Of a DNA stretch of 64,000 nucleotides, positions 26,494 to 37,200 are shown piece after piece. How positions within the stretch are numbered: position 1 is the stretch's first letter; the number at the start of each line of letters is the position of its first letter. Below the pieces are notes generated by a model. That model had not been told where the DNA came from and did no database searches. It saw nothing but the letters and a program-made list of their open reading frames with translations. The stretch covers positions 1 to 64,000 of the forward strand of contig NZ_VEWM01000069.1 of NCBI RefSeq assembly GCF_020662265.1, in the 5' to 3' direction. The stretch is from Psychrobacter sp. I-STPA6b (lineage in GTDB: Bacteria; Pseudomonadota; Gammaproteobacteria; Pseudomonadales; Moraxellaceae). A program made the translations under genes and the position numbers.

Positions 26494-27716
26494 GCACCCA
26501 AGAACGACCCATTTATTTAGACTATGCCGCAACAACTCCTGTTGATAAGCAAGTTGCTCAAAAAATGATGCAGTATTTAACATTTGATGATACGTTTGGT
26601 AATCCAGCCTCACGCTCTCATGGTTATGGCTGGCAGGCTGAAGAAGCTGTTGAAAATGCTCGCCAACAAGTTGCTGATTTAGTCAATGCTGACCCACGTG
26701 AAATTGTTTTTACTTCTGGGGCTACAGAATCTGATAACTTAGCCATTAAAGGTGCTGCACACTTTTACCAAGGTCGTGGTAAACATATTATTACCAGTAA
26801 AATTGAACATAAAGCAGTGCTAGATACTTGTCGTCAGCTAGAGCAAGAAGGCTTTGAAATCACATATCTTGAGCCAGAAGTGGGTACAGGTGTTATCCGT
26901 CCAGAGCAGGTTAAAGAAGCCTTGCGTGAAGATACCATCTTGGTCTCTTTGATGATGGTTAATAATGAGCTCGGCACATTGACAGACGTTGGTGCTATTG
27001 GAGAGATTACTCGTGAAGCTGGTGTGGTCTTCCATGTAGACGCTGCTCAAGCTGCAGGTAAAGTTGAAATTGATTTGCAAACTCTAAAAGTAGACTTGAT
27101 GAGCTTTTCTGGACACAAAATCTATGGTCCTAAAGGTATTGGTGCTCTATTTGTTCGTCGTAAACCACGTATCCGCCTAAAAGCTGAACAACATGGGGGC
27201 GGTCATGAGCGAGGCATGCGTTCAGGTACACTGCCCACACATCAAATCGTTGGTATGGGTGAAGCCTTTGCTTTGGCAAAAACACGACTACAGCAAGACC
27301 GTGAGCATTCACAAAAGCTCTATGACAAGCTATGGAACGGTGTTCAAGATATTGAAGAAATATACCTAAATGGTGATAAGACACATCATGTTCCTAACAT
27401 CATTAATATCAGCTTTAACTTTGTTGAAGGTGAATCATTAATGATGTCATTAAAAGATTTGGCAGTTTCTTCCGGTTCAGCATGTACCTCAGCAACTTTA
27501 GAGCCATCTTATGTATTACGTGCAATCGGTCGCCCTGATGAGTTAGCTCATAGCTCGATTCGCTTTAGCTTTGGTCGTTATACCACTGAAGAAGACATTG
27601 ACCGTGTACTTTCTGAGATTCACCAAGCTGTTGATAAACTGCGTGAGTTATCACCTCTTTGGGATATGTACAAAGAAGGTATCGACTTAAACTCTGTTGA
27701 ATGGGCTGAGCATTAA
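26490..27716 (+). CDS. iscS: Cysteine desulfurase IscS
   Basis: 408 residues. It takes sulfur from cysteine (PLP-dependent) and passes it to IscU and other acceptors. Seen: [18 protein letters not shown] at the start, [45 protein letters not shown] with the PLP lysine, and [20 protein letters not shown] with the active-site cysteine on the flexible loop. Group I NifS/IscS length. It follows iscR directly and is separated from iscU by an unusually long 363-base gap. Confidence 0.98.
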   Translation: MSTQERPIYLDYAATTPVDKQVAQKMMQYLTFDDTFGNPASRSHGYGWQAEEAVENARQQVADLVNADPREIVFTSGATESDNLAIKGAAHFYQGRGKHIITSKIEHKAVLDTCRQLEQEGFEITYLEPEVGTGVIRPEQVKEALREDTILVSLMMVNNELGTLTDVGAIGEITREAGVVFHVDAAQAAGKVEIDLQTLKVDLMSFSGHKIYGPKGIGALFVRRKPRIRLKAEQHGGGHERGMRSGTLPTHQIVGMGEAFALAKTRLQQDREHSQKLYDKLWNGVQDIEEIYLNGDKTHHVPNIINISFNFVEGESLMMSLKDLAVSSGSACTSATLEPSYVLRAIGRPDELAHSSIRFSFGRYTTEEDIDRVLSEIHQAVDKLRELSPLWDMYKEGIDLNSVEWAEH

Positions 27717-27870
27717 TAAACTGAACTTTGATAAATAGATTAACAAATAGACGAATGGCTAACTTGTTATTTTTAAAATGATAATGACCAGTTGTTATCA
27801 ATCAACAAGTAAATAAGATAACTTTTTAGCATACATTGCATATAATTTATTTATCATACTGATTTATAAT

Positions 27871-27916
27871 ATAGTTGACTTAGTGCTGAGTTGTATCAAT
27901 AATGCCACAACTCAGC
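27871..27916 (+). promoter_or_regulatory. iscS-iscU intergenic stem-loop and IscR-like half-site
   Basis: ATAGTTGACT (27871-27880) equals the left half of a type-1 IscR operator and contains a TTGACT -35-like box. It is followed by a perfect ten-base hairpin GCTGAGTTGT / ACAACTCAGC (27885-27894 with 27907-27916) not followed by a T run, so it is not an ordinary terminator. Possible roles are an internal promoter, an RNA-processing site or a mRNA-stability element. The rest of the 363-base gap is featureless. Confidence 0.4.
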
Positions 27917-28079
27917 CTATAGACTCATTAAGTTAAATACCAAATTCTAAGATGGCTACAATAGCTATCTATGTTGTAAGTCTACTTCAATATTAACAGA
28001 CATATTTATTAATTGATATTGACCCCAAGTTTAATGAATATTGATGAGGTTTTCTCATCAACAAACCCAGGAGATAATC

Positions 28080-28484
28080 ATGGCCTATAGTAATCAAGTA
28101 ATTGACCATTATGAAAACCCACGTAATGTTGGTAATTTTGACAAAAATGCAAGCAATGTGGGTACAGGTATGGTTGGTGCTCCCGCTTGTGGCGATGTTA
28201 TGCGCTTACAGATTCAAGTTGGAGATGATGGCGTTATCCAAGATGCTCGCTTTAAAACTTATGGATGTGGCTCAGCTATTGCCTCTAGCTCATTGGTCAC
28301 TGAATGGCTAAAAGGTAAAACTTTAGAGCAAGCACAAGAGATTAAAAATAAAGAAATCGCTGATGAGCTGGCTCTACCACCTGTAAAAGTACACTGCTCA
28401 GTATTAGCAGAAGATGCTATCAAAGCAGCGGTGAATGATTATCGCAGCAAGCATGCTAATAAAGAAACAAATACTGAAGCTTAA
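28080..28484 (+). CDS. iscU: Fe-S cluster scaffold protein IscU
   Basis: 134 residues from the ATG following an AGGAG site; an upstream ATG in frame would add 13 unlikely residues. It begins MAYSNQVIDHYENPRNVGNF. Cluster ligands are Cys37 (GAPACGD), Cys63 (YGCGSA) and Cys106 (KVHCSVLAEDA), with Asp39. LPPVK just before the last cysteine is the HscA recognition motif. New [2Fe-2S] clusters are built here with sulfur from IscS, then released by HscA/HscB. Confidence 0.98.
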   Translation: MAYSNQVIDHYENPRNVGNFDKNASNVGTGMVGAPACGDVMRLQIQVGDDGVIQDARFKTYGCGSAIASSSLVTEWLKGKTLEQAQEIKNKEIADELALPPVKVHCSVLAEDAIKAAVNDYRSKHANKETNTEA

Positions 28485-28553
28485 TCTATTTAGATAAGCC
28501 ATGGTTCATTTGTAACTGTGCTTATTTTCTATTTTTTATTTTAAGGGTTTATC

Positions 28554-28874
28554 ATGATTGAACTGACTGAACGAGCAGCAAAACATGTCTCCGACTTTTT
28601 AGATAACCGTGGTCACGGAGAAGGTATTCGTGTCGGTATTCGTACGGCAGGTTGTTCTGGTCTGGCTTATGTTCTAGAGTTTGTCGATGATCCTGAGCCT
28701 ACTGATGAGGTTTTTGAAAGCTTTGGGGTCAAAGTCTTTGTTGACCCCAAAAGCATGGTCTACCTCAATGGTTTACAAATGGACTATGTCACTGAAGGTC
28801 TAAATGAAGGCTTTAAGTTTACCAATCCAAACCAAAAGGGTGAATGTGGCTGTGGTGAGTCATTTACGGTTTAA
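28554..28874 (+). CDS. iscA: A-type Fe-S carrier IscA
   Basis: 106 residues. It has the three conserved cysteines of A-type carriers: Cys34 ([14 protein letters not shown]), Cys98 and Cys100 ([11 protein letters not shown]). It starts [16 protein letters not shown]. It carries clusters or iron from the scaffold to target proteins, chiefly for [4Fe-4S] enzymes. It lies 69 bases after iscU, with AAGGG just upstream of the start. Confidence 0.97.
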   Translation: MIELTERAAKHVSDFLDNRGHGEGIRVGIRTAGCSGLAYVLEFVDDPEPTDEVFESFGVKVFVDPKSMVYLNGLQMDYVTEGLNEGFKFTNPNQKGECGCGESFTV

Positions 28875-29008
28875 TGATTATTGACTAATGATTTTTCATC
28901 ATTATGTTTCTGCTCGATATTATAATGGCATGAATATTGACTGATACCACTATTCATTTTTAAGTACCATTTTCAAGTAATATAAGCTAAGTAATTAAGT
29001 GGGTTCTT

Positions 29009-29590
29009 ATGTCTCATAATACAGATACCAATGCTCCAATGCCTCAGTTTGATAACTTTTTTGCTTTATTTGAACAGCCTGTACAGTTTCAAATATCGCA
29101 AGAGCAGTTAGAAAAACGCTTACGCACCTTGCAGCAACAATATCACCCAGACAATCTACAAGATAAAAACTCTCACCAGTCTGTTAGTGAGAGTGAGCGC
29201 CTTTCAGCACTGATTAATCATGCGTATCAAACGCTCTACCATCCAGATACTCGTGCCAGCTATTTACTTGAAATGGTTGGGCAAGATGCGGATTTAAATC
29301 ATTCTATCTCTGACTTAGACTTTTTAGATGATGCCATGGAGCTTCGTATTGAAATAGATGAAGCCAATGACCCACATCAATTACAGTCACTACAAACAAC
29401 TGTCGGACAGCGTATTGAGACGTTTTCTCAGCAGTTTGAGCAAGCTTATAACCAAAACTCATGGTCAGATGCTATTGATGCAACACAAAAGCTAAAATTC
29501 TTAGTTAAGTTGCAAAAAGATATTCATCATCAAATTGATGAGTTGCATCAAACAGAAGATGCAGATGACGATGATGATTTATATTTGTAG
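29009..29590 (+). CDS. hscB: Fe-S co-chaperone HscB
   Basis: 193 residues, slightly longer than the usual 171. The N-terminal J domain has YHPDNLQDK with the HPD tripeptide that stimulates HscA ATPase. ALINHAYQTLYHPDTRASYL is the HscB signature, and LDDAMELRIEIDEANDPHQL is in the C-terminal helical part that binds IscU. It ends in an acidic tail (DADDDDDLYL). It sits between iscA and hscA, as in the canonical operon. Confidence 0.96.
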   Translation: MSHNTDTNAPMPQFDNFFALFEQPVQFQISQEQLEKRLRTLQQQYHPDNLQDKNSHQSVSESERLSALINHAYQTLYHPDTRASYLLEMVGQDADLNHSISDLDFLDDAMELRIEIDEANDPHQLQSLQTTVGQRIETFSQQFEQAYNQNSWSDAIDATQKLKFLVKLQKDIHHQIDELHQTEDADDDDDLYL

Positions 29591-29738
29591 CAATAATCAT
29601 TTAACAACCTTGATGAATAGGTTTTTAACTATTCATTTATGATTAAGTTAGGTATTACAATATTTAAAATTTATTGTTATCTCTACAAAAGTTATCATCA
29701 TGAAATATCGTTGCCACCATAAAGTATATTTTTAATAT

Positions 29739-29775
29739 CAAAGCCGTTCGCAGTCGTTCGGTTTTATTTTTTTAA
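29739..29775 (+). terminator. Possible weak terminator or attenuator before hscA
   Basis: AAAGCCG ... CGGTTTTATTTTTTT within the 223-base hscB-hscA gap: a short stem with a twelve-base loop and a T-rich tail. It may lower hscA expression relative to the upstream genes. The short stem makes this uncertain. Confidence 0.3.
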
Positions 29776-29813
29776 TTTCCAACCTCCTTCTAATTAATTG
29801 TTCTGAGAGTTCT

Positions 29814-31724
29814 ATGTCCTTATTACAAATCGCCGAACCACAACAAAGTACCAAGCCTCATGCACATCGTTATGCTCTCGGAATAGATTTAGGGACTACT
29901 CGCTCTATCGTGGCAGTTGTCCGCTCAGGCAAGGCTTCAGTTATTGATGCACCAGAAACTGAAGACACTCTACTACCATCAGTCGTGTACTATGGTGCTA
30001 CTAGCAATACAACACCTGACTCCCCTGTTGTTGGACAACAAGCGCTACAACATCTACGAGATGACCCAAGTAATACCATCGTGTCTGCCAAACGTTTTAT
30101 GGGACGTAGCAGTGATGATATTAAGTTTTCTCATCCATACCAACTTTCAGGACAGCAAGGTGAGATGCCCGCTTTTGTAACAGCACAAGGACATATCTCT
30201 CCTGTTCAAGTATCAGCAGATATCTTAAAAACTTTGGCTCAACGAGCATCTCAAGCATTACCAGAAGATAGTATTGAGGGTGTCGTCATCACAGTACCCG
30301 CCTACTTCGATGAAGCTCAGCGCCAAGCAACCAAAGATGCTGCTAAAGTCGCTGGATTAAAAGTTTTAAGACTTTTGAATGAGCCAACAGCAGCAGCCGT
30401 CGCTTATGGTCTAGATGCCTCAAAGCAAAAAGATGATGATAAAAGTCATTTATATCTTATTTATGACTTAGGTGGTGGTACATTCGATGTCTCTATTTTA
30501 AAAATGACGGCAGGTGTATTTGAAGTGGTTGCCACAGGTGGAAACAGCGCCTTAGGTGGTGATGATATTGACCGTCTTATCGCAAACTGGTTATTACAAC
30601 AAGCTGGCGCAGACCCAAAAAAAATTCGTAATGAAGATAAATCTTACTTAGCACAGCAAGCCAAAGCCTATAAACAGCAACTGTCTGATACAGATGACAT
30701 TACCGTAAATGTTGAAATTACTCAAGACAATCAAACATTACATTGGCAAGGGAAGCTGACCTCTACCCTACTACAAGAAATCATACAGCCTGTCACTCGT
30801 AGAACCATTCGTGTCTGTGAGCAAGTATTACGTGATGCCAAATTAACTAAGGCAGACTTAGATGAGGTCATCTTAGTTGGTGGCTCAACACGTATGCCCA
30901 TCATTCAACATATTGTGGCTGATTTTTTTGACAAGCAACCACTGTGCCACCTAAACCCTGATGAAGTGGTTGCACTTGGTGCAGCGCAAACAGCACAGCA
31001 GCTCATTAGTAATCATAACAATGACCATGTATTACTACTTGATGTGACACCCCTATCATTAGGGCTAGAAACTATGGGAGGCTTGGTAGAGGTTCTTATT
31101 CCTCGTAATACACCTATTCCTGTTACCAAACGCCAAGTTTTTACAACCTATCAAGATGGACAAACCGGAATGGTTATCCATGTAGTACAAGGCGAGCGTG
31201 AGACTGTCGAAAACTGTCGTTCTCTAGGACGCTTTGAGCTATACGGCATACCACCAATGAAGGCTGGGCTGGCTCGCATCGAAGTCACCTTTAGTATTGA
31301 TGCTAACGGTCAGCTCACTGTCAGTGCAGAAGAAACCACCACCAATACAAAAAGTCAAATTGCCATTACGCCTTCTTATGGACTCAGTGATGAGCAAAAA
31401 GAACAACTATTAATGGCTGGGTTTGAATATGCAGAAGCTGATAAGCAAGCGCGCAGTCTTATTGAAACAAAAGTTGAAGCTGAACGTGAAATCTTAGCAT
31501 TGCAGTCTGCAATGCAAGAGTTTGCAACACTACTTAATGAACAAGACCAAAATGCCTTAAAGCAGGCCATAGACTCATTACAGCAAGCCATTAGCAGTGA
31601 TGACTTAGCAAATATAGAGCAAGCTCAAGCATCTTTAAAACCGCTTAGTGATGAGTTCGCTGCTCGTATCATGGATCAAAGTATCCAACAAACCATGTCA
31701 GGAACTAAGGCGACCGACTGGTAA
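29814..31724 (+). CDS. hscA: Fe-S assembly chaperone HscA (Hsp70 type)
   Basis: 636 residues. The nucleotide-binding domain shows ALGIDLGTTRSIVAVVRSGK near residue 22, VITVPAYFDEAQRQATKDAA, LNEPTAAAVAYGL, LIYDLGGGTFDVSILK and VILVGGSTRMPIIQHIV. The substrate-binding domain begins at about 405 (LLLDVTPLSLGLETMGGL) and carries the lid helices at the end. HscA binds the LPPVK motif of IscU and releases its cluster with HscB. Operon position confirms it rather than DnaK. Confidence 0.97.
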   Translation: MSLLQIAEPQQSTKPHAHRYALGIDLGTTRSIVAVVRSGKASVIDAPETEDTLLPSVVYYGATSNTTPDSPVVGQQALQHLRDDPSNTIVSAKRFMGRSSDDIKFSHPYQLSGQQGEMPAFVTAQGHISPVQVSADILKTLAQRASQALPEDSIEGVVITVPAYFDEAQRQATKDAAKVAGLKVLRLLNEPTAAAVAYGLDASKQKDDDKSHLYLIYDLGGGTFDVSILKMTAGVFEVVATGGNSALGGDDIDRLIANWLLQQAGADPKKIRNEDKSYLAQQAKAYKQQLSDTDDITVNVEITQDNQTLHWQGKLTSTLLQEIIQPVTRRTIRVCEQVLRDAKLTKADLDEVILVGGSTRMPIIQHIVADFFDKQPLCHLNPDEVVALGAAQTAQQLISNHNNDHVLLLDVTPLSLGLETMGGLVEVLIPRNTPIPVTKRQVFTTYQDGQTGMVIHVVQGERETVENCRSLGRFELYGIPPMKAGLARIEVTFSIDANGQLTVSAEETTTNTKSQIAITPSYGLSDEQKEQLLMAGFEYAEADKQARSLIETKVEAEREILALQSAMQEFATLLNEQDQNALKQAIDSLQQAISSDDLANIEQAQASLKPLSDEFAARIMDQSIQQTMSGTKATDW

Positions 31725-31879
31725 TACTAATAATGAATGTCTATTATTAGTCACGCAAAAATGACATAGCAATATCCAACCCTTTAGCCCTGTAGCAATA
31801 TGGGTATATATGACTCACCTAAACGTATTTAGGTAGTCTACTTTAAACATCATTCACTTTTAGCGACTGGATTTATACC

Positions 31880-32218
31880 ATGCCAAAAATTACTGTTCTG
31901 CCCCATCATGACATTTGCCCAGAAGGTGCCGAAGTTGAACTAAATTCTGGAGATAATTTGTGCAAAGCTCTGCTTAATAAGGGTATTAAAATTGAACACG
32001 CTTGTGAGATGTCAAAAGCTTGTACCACTTGTCACGTTGTGATTCGTAAAGGCTTTAATAGTTTAGAAGAGATGGATGATATCGAAGCAGATTTGCTAGA
32101 TCGTGCATGGGGGCTAGAGCCAGACTCTAGATTATCCTGTCAAGTGATTGTTGAAGATGAAGATTTAACAGTTGAAATTCCTAAATATACCCTAAATCAT
32201 GCTAAAGAAAATCACTAA
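31880..32218 (+). CDS. fdx: [2Fe-2S] ferredoxin of the isc operon
   Basis: 112 residues. Ligands are Cys42, Cys48, Cys51 and Cys87 (ACEMSKACTTCH ... RLSCQ), the adrenodoxin-type pattern. SLEEMDDIEADLLDRAWGLE is the conserved helix. It supplies electrons for cluster assembly on IscU. It is the last gene of the operon; iscX is absent. A strong terminator follows 54 bases later. Confidence 0.97.
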   Translation: MPKITVLPHHDICPEGAEVELNSGDNLCKALLNKGIKIEHACEMSKACTTCHVVIRKGFNSLEEMDDIEADLLDRAWGLEPDSRLSCQVIVEDEDLTVEIPKYTLNHAKENH

Positions 32219-32270
32219 TTAATGCTGGCATCACTGGCTTGAACATAGATATTCAGCAGGTATGATAGAA

Positions 32271-32307
32271 AAAAGGCACTATCTTTGTTCAAGATAGTGC
32301 CTTTTTA
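32271..32307. terminator. isc operon terminator (bidirectional)
   Basis: AAAAGGCACTATCTT, loop TGTTC, AAGATAGTGCCTTTTT: a perfect 15-base stem. It separates fdx from the convergent HIT gene and can serve both. Confidence 0.92.
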
Positions 32308-32412
32308 ATAAATCGGCTTTAAATGAGTATCGCTTATCACTACACTTGTATTCATGCATCAAATATTAAACCACCTTATCTCTGCATCTGTGTTAAAGCC
32401 TCCTCCATAACA

Positions 32413-32850
32413 CTACTGCATCTGCCAATCAAAAGGCATCTCTTTATGTCCTCGTAATGCCATCATTAATGTTTGTTGCATCGCAGATAACACCTCTTTA
32501 GTATAAGGTACAGCAGGTGAAACACCCCAAATAGGATTTGGCCATGCTAAGTCGTTTTGATAACGGACAATATGGTGAAAATGAAGCTGTGGCACTTGAT
32601 TGCCAAGAGCAGCCACATTCATTTTATCTGCTTGAAATACTTTTGCCATTTGACTAGACAACCAGCTAGACTCACGTAAAAACTGTGCCTGATCGGTTGC
32701 AGATAGCTCATAGATTTCTTTAATACCAGATACCCGAGGGACTAATATTAACCACGGAAACTGGCAGTCATTAATCAATCGACAAGTAGATAGGGGGAAA
32801 TCTCCCACTAAAAAGCTATCTTGTGCAAGTGTCGGATGTAATTGAAACAT
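32413..32850 (-). CDS. HIT-domain nucleotide hydrolase
   Basis: 145 residues. The histidine triad is visible as QLHFHHIVRYQND, with the preceding MNVAALGNQVPQ block. The N-terminal part has CRLINDCQFPWLILVPRVSG, typical of a proteobacterial HIT subgroup. HIT enzymes cleave nucleotide-phosphate bonds such as in diadenosine polyphosphates. The exact substrate is unknown. It is monocistronic, convergent with fdx. Confidence 0.85.
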   Translation of the reverse strand: MFQLHPTLAQDSFLVGDFPLSTCRLINDCQFPWLILVPRVSGIKEIYELSATDQAQFLRESSWLSSQMAKVFQADKMNVAALGNQVPQLHFHHIVRYQNDLAWPNPIWGVSPAVPYTKEVLSAMQQTLMMALRGHKEMPFDWQMQ

Positions 32851-32922
32851 AATATCTTCTCTAATAATTATATAGATTACTCATGCTGAGACATATTAAG
32901 GGTGTCATTTTAGAATGATGAA

Positions 32923-33021
32923 TAGAGTCTACTAAAAACTTACCCTGTTAAGCCAATATTTACAGGATATAATTATGTTTTATGTTTATATAAAAAGTAC
33001 ATTGATATTCAGCAGACTCTA
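32923..33021. repeat. MITE-like element, family 2 copy a (degenerate)
   Basis: TAGAGTCTACTAAAAA ... GCAGACTCTA: 99 bases with ends as inverted repeats. The interior (GTTAAGCCAATATTTACAGG, GTTTATATAAAAA) matches the copies at 58942 and 63893. No coding capacity. Confidence 0.6.
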
Positions 33022-33110
33022 ATACCCTCAAGTCCATAGGACTATTTTATCAGGTATGTCCCTTATATCATAGCATTTCTGTGACAGACTTAAATAAAGA
33101 TAATTTTCCT

Positions 33111-33141
33111 AAAAAAAGACAGCCTTTGTAGGCTGTCTTTT
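33111..33141. terminator. Orphan intrinsic terminator
   Basis: AAAAAAAGACAGCC TTTGTA GGCTGTCTTTT: a strong ten-base stem with runs on both sides. The nearest genes are the HIT gene start (260 bases left) and the mfd stop (1.15 kb right), so no annotated transcript clearly ends here. Confidence 0.75.
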
Positions 33142-34112
33142 AAATTACACTGCCCACAAATATTTTGTGGCTCAGCGTAATGATTATTATTGTTTTTTAT
33201 AGTGTCTGACTGACATTTTATTGTTATACACTGACATAAATTTATTATTAGTTATAAACAAAGTTTTCAATCAGTCCTTATTATTATTATCCCTCAAAAT
33301 TTAAGTTTATTGGCAACGCTTATAAGAGACGTAACTCAACATTTATTCATGGTACTCATATCATATTCATCCTATCCTAATATTAAAAATAGATATAAAT
33401 ATTTCTCTAAATAAAACAGGATTTCTTTCAATCAACATACTGTATATCTCAAAAAATATATACATCTAATTTAATATTTATTAACTTATACTGTTACTAT
33501 GACACTAATTTTTATCGATGAATAGTTTAAATATTATTCAATACTTTATTAAATTATTTATTTTTTAAATCAATACTACCATAGTGGATTTAAACACATT
33601 CGTCAGTATAATACCATTTATATGGTCATATATACATGCTTTTAGTATGACATAACATAACATATTTAAACAAAATACGTGCATTAACCAAGTATTATTG
33701 TATTAACTATATTATTAGTCTGTACTTAATAGATAAGATATAGGCAATCAAACTAAATAAAGTGAATATAATTATTAGATAAAGACAATACTGCTTAATT
33801 CCAAACATTATTTCACTTTTAAATCATATCTATTAAAGTATATTTACTAATCTAATATTAATGATTCTTATTAAATTCTAACGAATATTTCTTATAAAGT
33901 ATATAGAAAAGGTGATAAAAACAACTTTTATGGTGTTTATAAAAATTTAAAACAAAATCTAAGCTCATACCTGTTCAAAGATAGAAAAATAAATAAGAAA
34001 ACATCATAAAAGTCAGACAGACGGTATATTTAAGAGGAAAACTGGATTTCAAGAAAGTTCAAATGCTGTTTGTATAAAGTTATCAGCCATTATTTAAGAC
34101 AATTAAAGCGGA
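33142..34112. other. Gene-poor, very AT-rich stretch
   Basis: Nearly 1 kb without a convincing reading frame on either strand. Base composition is more AT-rich than the rest of the core. There are short A and T tracts and several TATAAT-like words but no recognisable RNA gene. It could be decayed sequence or host a small RNA ending at the orphan terminator. Confidence 0.5.
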
Positions 34113-34181
34113 TATAGTCAATCTAATATGGTTTCGCCACAAGGCAAGGGCAAGCAAGTGAAGTTGTCACTGTTAGTATAG
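34113..34181. repeat. MITE-like element, family 3 copy a (partial)
   Basis: TATAGTCAATCTAATATGGT followed by TTCGCCACAAGG matches the left end of the copy at 63691 (TAGTCATCAATCTAATATGA, TTTCACCACA). The right side (GTTAGTATAG) is short and divergent, so it is a shortened or decayed copy. Confidence 0.55.
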
Positions 34182-34292
34182 AAAATAAGGTTAAGACTAA
34201 AAATAGCACCTAGGTCAAGATGCTAAAAATAGATAATGATAAAAAAGATAAGTTATAACAATACTGTAACAGTATAAATTAACTGGGGTTGA

Positions 34293-37200
34293 CTATGACT
34301 CAGTTGCTTCTTCTATGACATGTTTGGCAAAATGAGACAACAATTGACTAATCATATCAATGCGCTGTTGTGGCGTTTCTAGCTTATCAGGGTCACTATA
34401 ACGAATCCCTGAAGCCCCATTCATACGATAACGCTTACCATCTGACTGAATCAACTTGATGATGGCTAACGCATCCACAGGGGTATCAGGCGCAAATTCT
34501 AGCGTTAAGCTGTTTGCATTGGCATCTATTTTATAAATGGCCAGTGGTTCAGCCATAAGACGTAGTTTATGAATGGCAAATAACTGCTTGGTTTGCTCAG
34601 GTAATGTACCAAAACGATCTATCATTTCCGTACGTATGTCTATCAAAGCTGACTCATCTTCAGCATTACTGATGCGTTTATAAAATAGTAGACGTTGATG
34701 CACATCATGCAAATACTCTTCCGGTATGAGCGCTGAGCAATGCAGATTAATCTCACTGGTCAGTGATAATGGCGTATTTAAGTTTGGCTCTTTACCTGCT
34801 TTGATGGCTTTGGTTGCACGCTCAAGCATATCCATATACAGACTAAAGCCAATTGCCTGCATATTACCACTTTGCTGTTTACCTAAAATCTCCCCTGCTC
34901 CACGAATTTCTAAGTCTTCGCTTGCCAGCATAAACCCTGCACCTAAAGTATTGGCTCGTTCAATGGCAGTGAGACGTTTTTTAGCATCACCTTTTAGCCC
35001 TTTAATAGAGGGGACTAAAAGATAACAGTAGGCTTGATGGTGACTGCGTCCAACCCGACCACGCAACTGGTGCAACTGTGCCAAGCCAAATTTATCAGCA
35101 CGCTCAATGATGATGGTATTGGCATTAGGGACATCAATACCAGTTTCAATAATCGTGGTACAAACCAAAACATTAAACTTTTTATGATAAAACTGACTCA
35201 TTACTTGCTCTAGCTGGCGCTCATTCATTTGTCCATGTGCAACACCAACACGAGCTTCTGGCACTAACTCACGGATATTTTCTGCCATGCGCTCAATACT
35301 AGCAACATCATTATGTAATATATAAACCTGCCCACCTCGTAACAGTTCTCGCAGTATTGCCTCTTTCATCAGTACGTCAGTTTTTTGCATAACGAAGGTT
35401 TTAATCGCCAAGCGACGAGCTGGTGGTGTGGCAATGATGGACATATCACGCATACCAGACAGTGCCATATTTAAGGTACGAGGAATCGGGGTCGCTGTCA
35501 TTGACAGACTATCAACATCACTTTGTATCGCCTTAATACGCTCTTTATGACGCACACCAAAGCGATGCTCTTCATCAATAATCATTAAGCCCAAATTGGC
35601 AAATTTGACATCTTTTTGTAATAGCTTATGCGTACCGATAACGATATCCACTTTACCATTCGCTAAATCTTCTAAGACTTTATCTTGATATTTTTTACCA
35701 CCAAAACGAGATAAAGTTTCAATACGAATCGGCCAATCCGCAAACCTATCTAAAAAGCTATCGCCATGTTGACCTGCCAGTAACGTTGTGGGAACAAGTA
35801 CCGCTACTTGATAACCACTATTAACGGCAATAAACGCCGCCCTCATGGCAACTTCAGTTTTACCAAAGCCCACATCACCACAAATTAAGCGATCCATGGG
35901 CTTATTTTGCTTCATATCATGAATCACAGCATCAATGGCATATGCCTGATCAACGGTCTCTTCAAATGCAAACTGACTGGCAAATAACTCATACTGAGGC
36001 ATATCAATCTTAAAGTGGATACCCTCTTTTGCTGCTCGCCGTGCCTGAATATTTAATAGCTCAGCAGCGACATCATGGATTTGTTGTAGCGCTTTTTGCT
36101 TGGCTTTATCCCATTTCCCACTACCAATTTTATGTAATGGAGCTAAAGCAGGGTCACCACCACTATAACGGCTGATTTGTTGCAAATTTGCCACTGGTAC
36201 ATAAATGCTGGCATCTTCAGCATATTTCAGGTGAATAAATTCCTGCTCACCATCGCCTGCATCTAATGTCATCAAGCCATGATAACGACCAATACCATGC
36301 TCAATATGGACGACAGGACTACCTTCAACCAGCTCTGTCACACTTTTTACCAAAAACTCTTCAGAGACATCACTATGTCGCCGTCTACGTGTCTGTAACA
36401 CCTGCCGACCAAATAGCTGTGTCTCACTAATAATGACAAATTGCTCTTGTAGCACAATACCACGCTCAATTGGTGCAACAGCTAAGCCAACCCGTAATGA
36501 CGTTTGTGATGTTCGCTTTGACTGTGATGCTTGTGCCTGTGAAGTACCTAAATTATCCTGTAAAAACTCAGAAAGACTGTCATAAGAAGTAACGGCTATT
36601 TTACCTTTAAACAACTCCAGCAAAATTTCTCGTCGCCCTGCCGTTTCTGCCACTACCAAAACAGGCAGACGTTTTTCAGCACAGTCTGTGACAAACTGTA
36701 ATAAATCTGCCAATGGCTCAGACTTTTGGTGAGTCACAGGCAGACTTGGTGGCACAACTACAGGTAAAGTAACCTCTCCAGAGTTACGTTTCTCACCATC
36801 ATCAAAAAGTTGTATATCTGACTGCTCACTCAAAATGACTCTAGGATAACGGTTTAAATGCTGATTTAAATCATTATTGGGAAGATACAGTAATGATGGT
36901 GCAACTATTGGCTTGTCAATATCATGACGACGCTCTTCATAGCGACGCTGAATTTGCGACCAATAATCAACCTGTGACTCATACACTCTCTCATCAATCA
37001 CAAATAGCGCATCTTTGGGAAAATAAGCAAAAAGATTACCTTCTTGCAACCAGTTATCTTGCTCAAAGAATAGAGGCTGATAATACTCTAAACCACTACT
37101 AGCAATCCCTGACATCACATCTTGATGCAGCTCGAACTTACGACTACTAGCATTTGGGAACATCGCTGCAAAATTAGTACGGAAGGTCTCCCTGCCCTCA

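Noticed and set aside
33142..34112. Replication origin or integration site in the AT-rich desert
   Set aside because: I see no DnaA-box cluster, iterons or attachment-site duplication; AT-richness alone is not enough.
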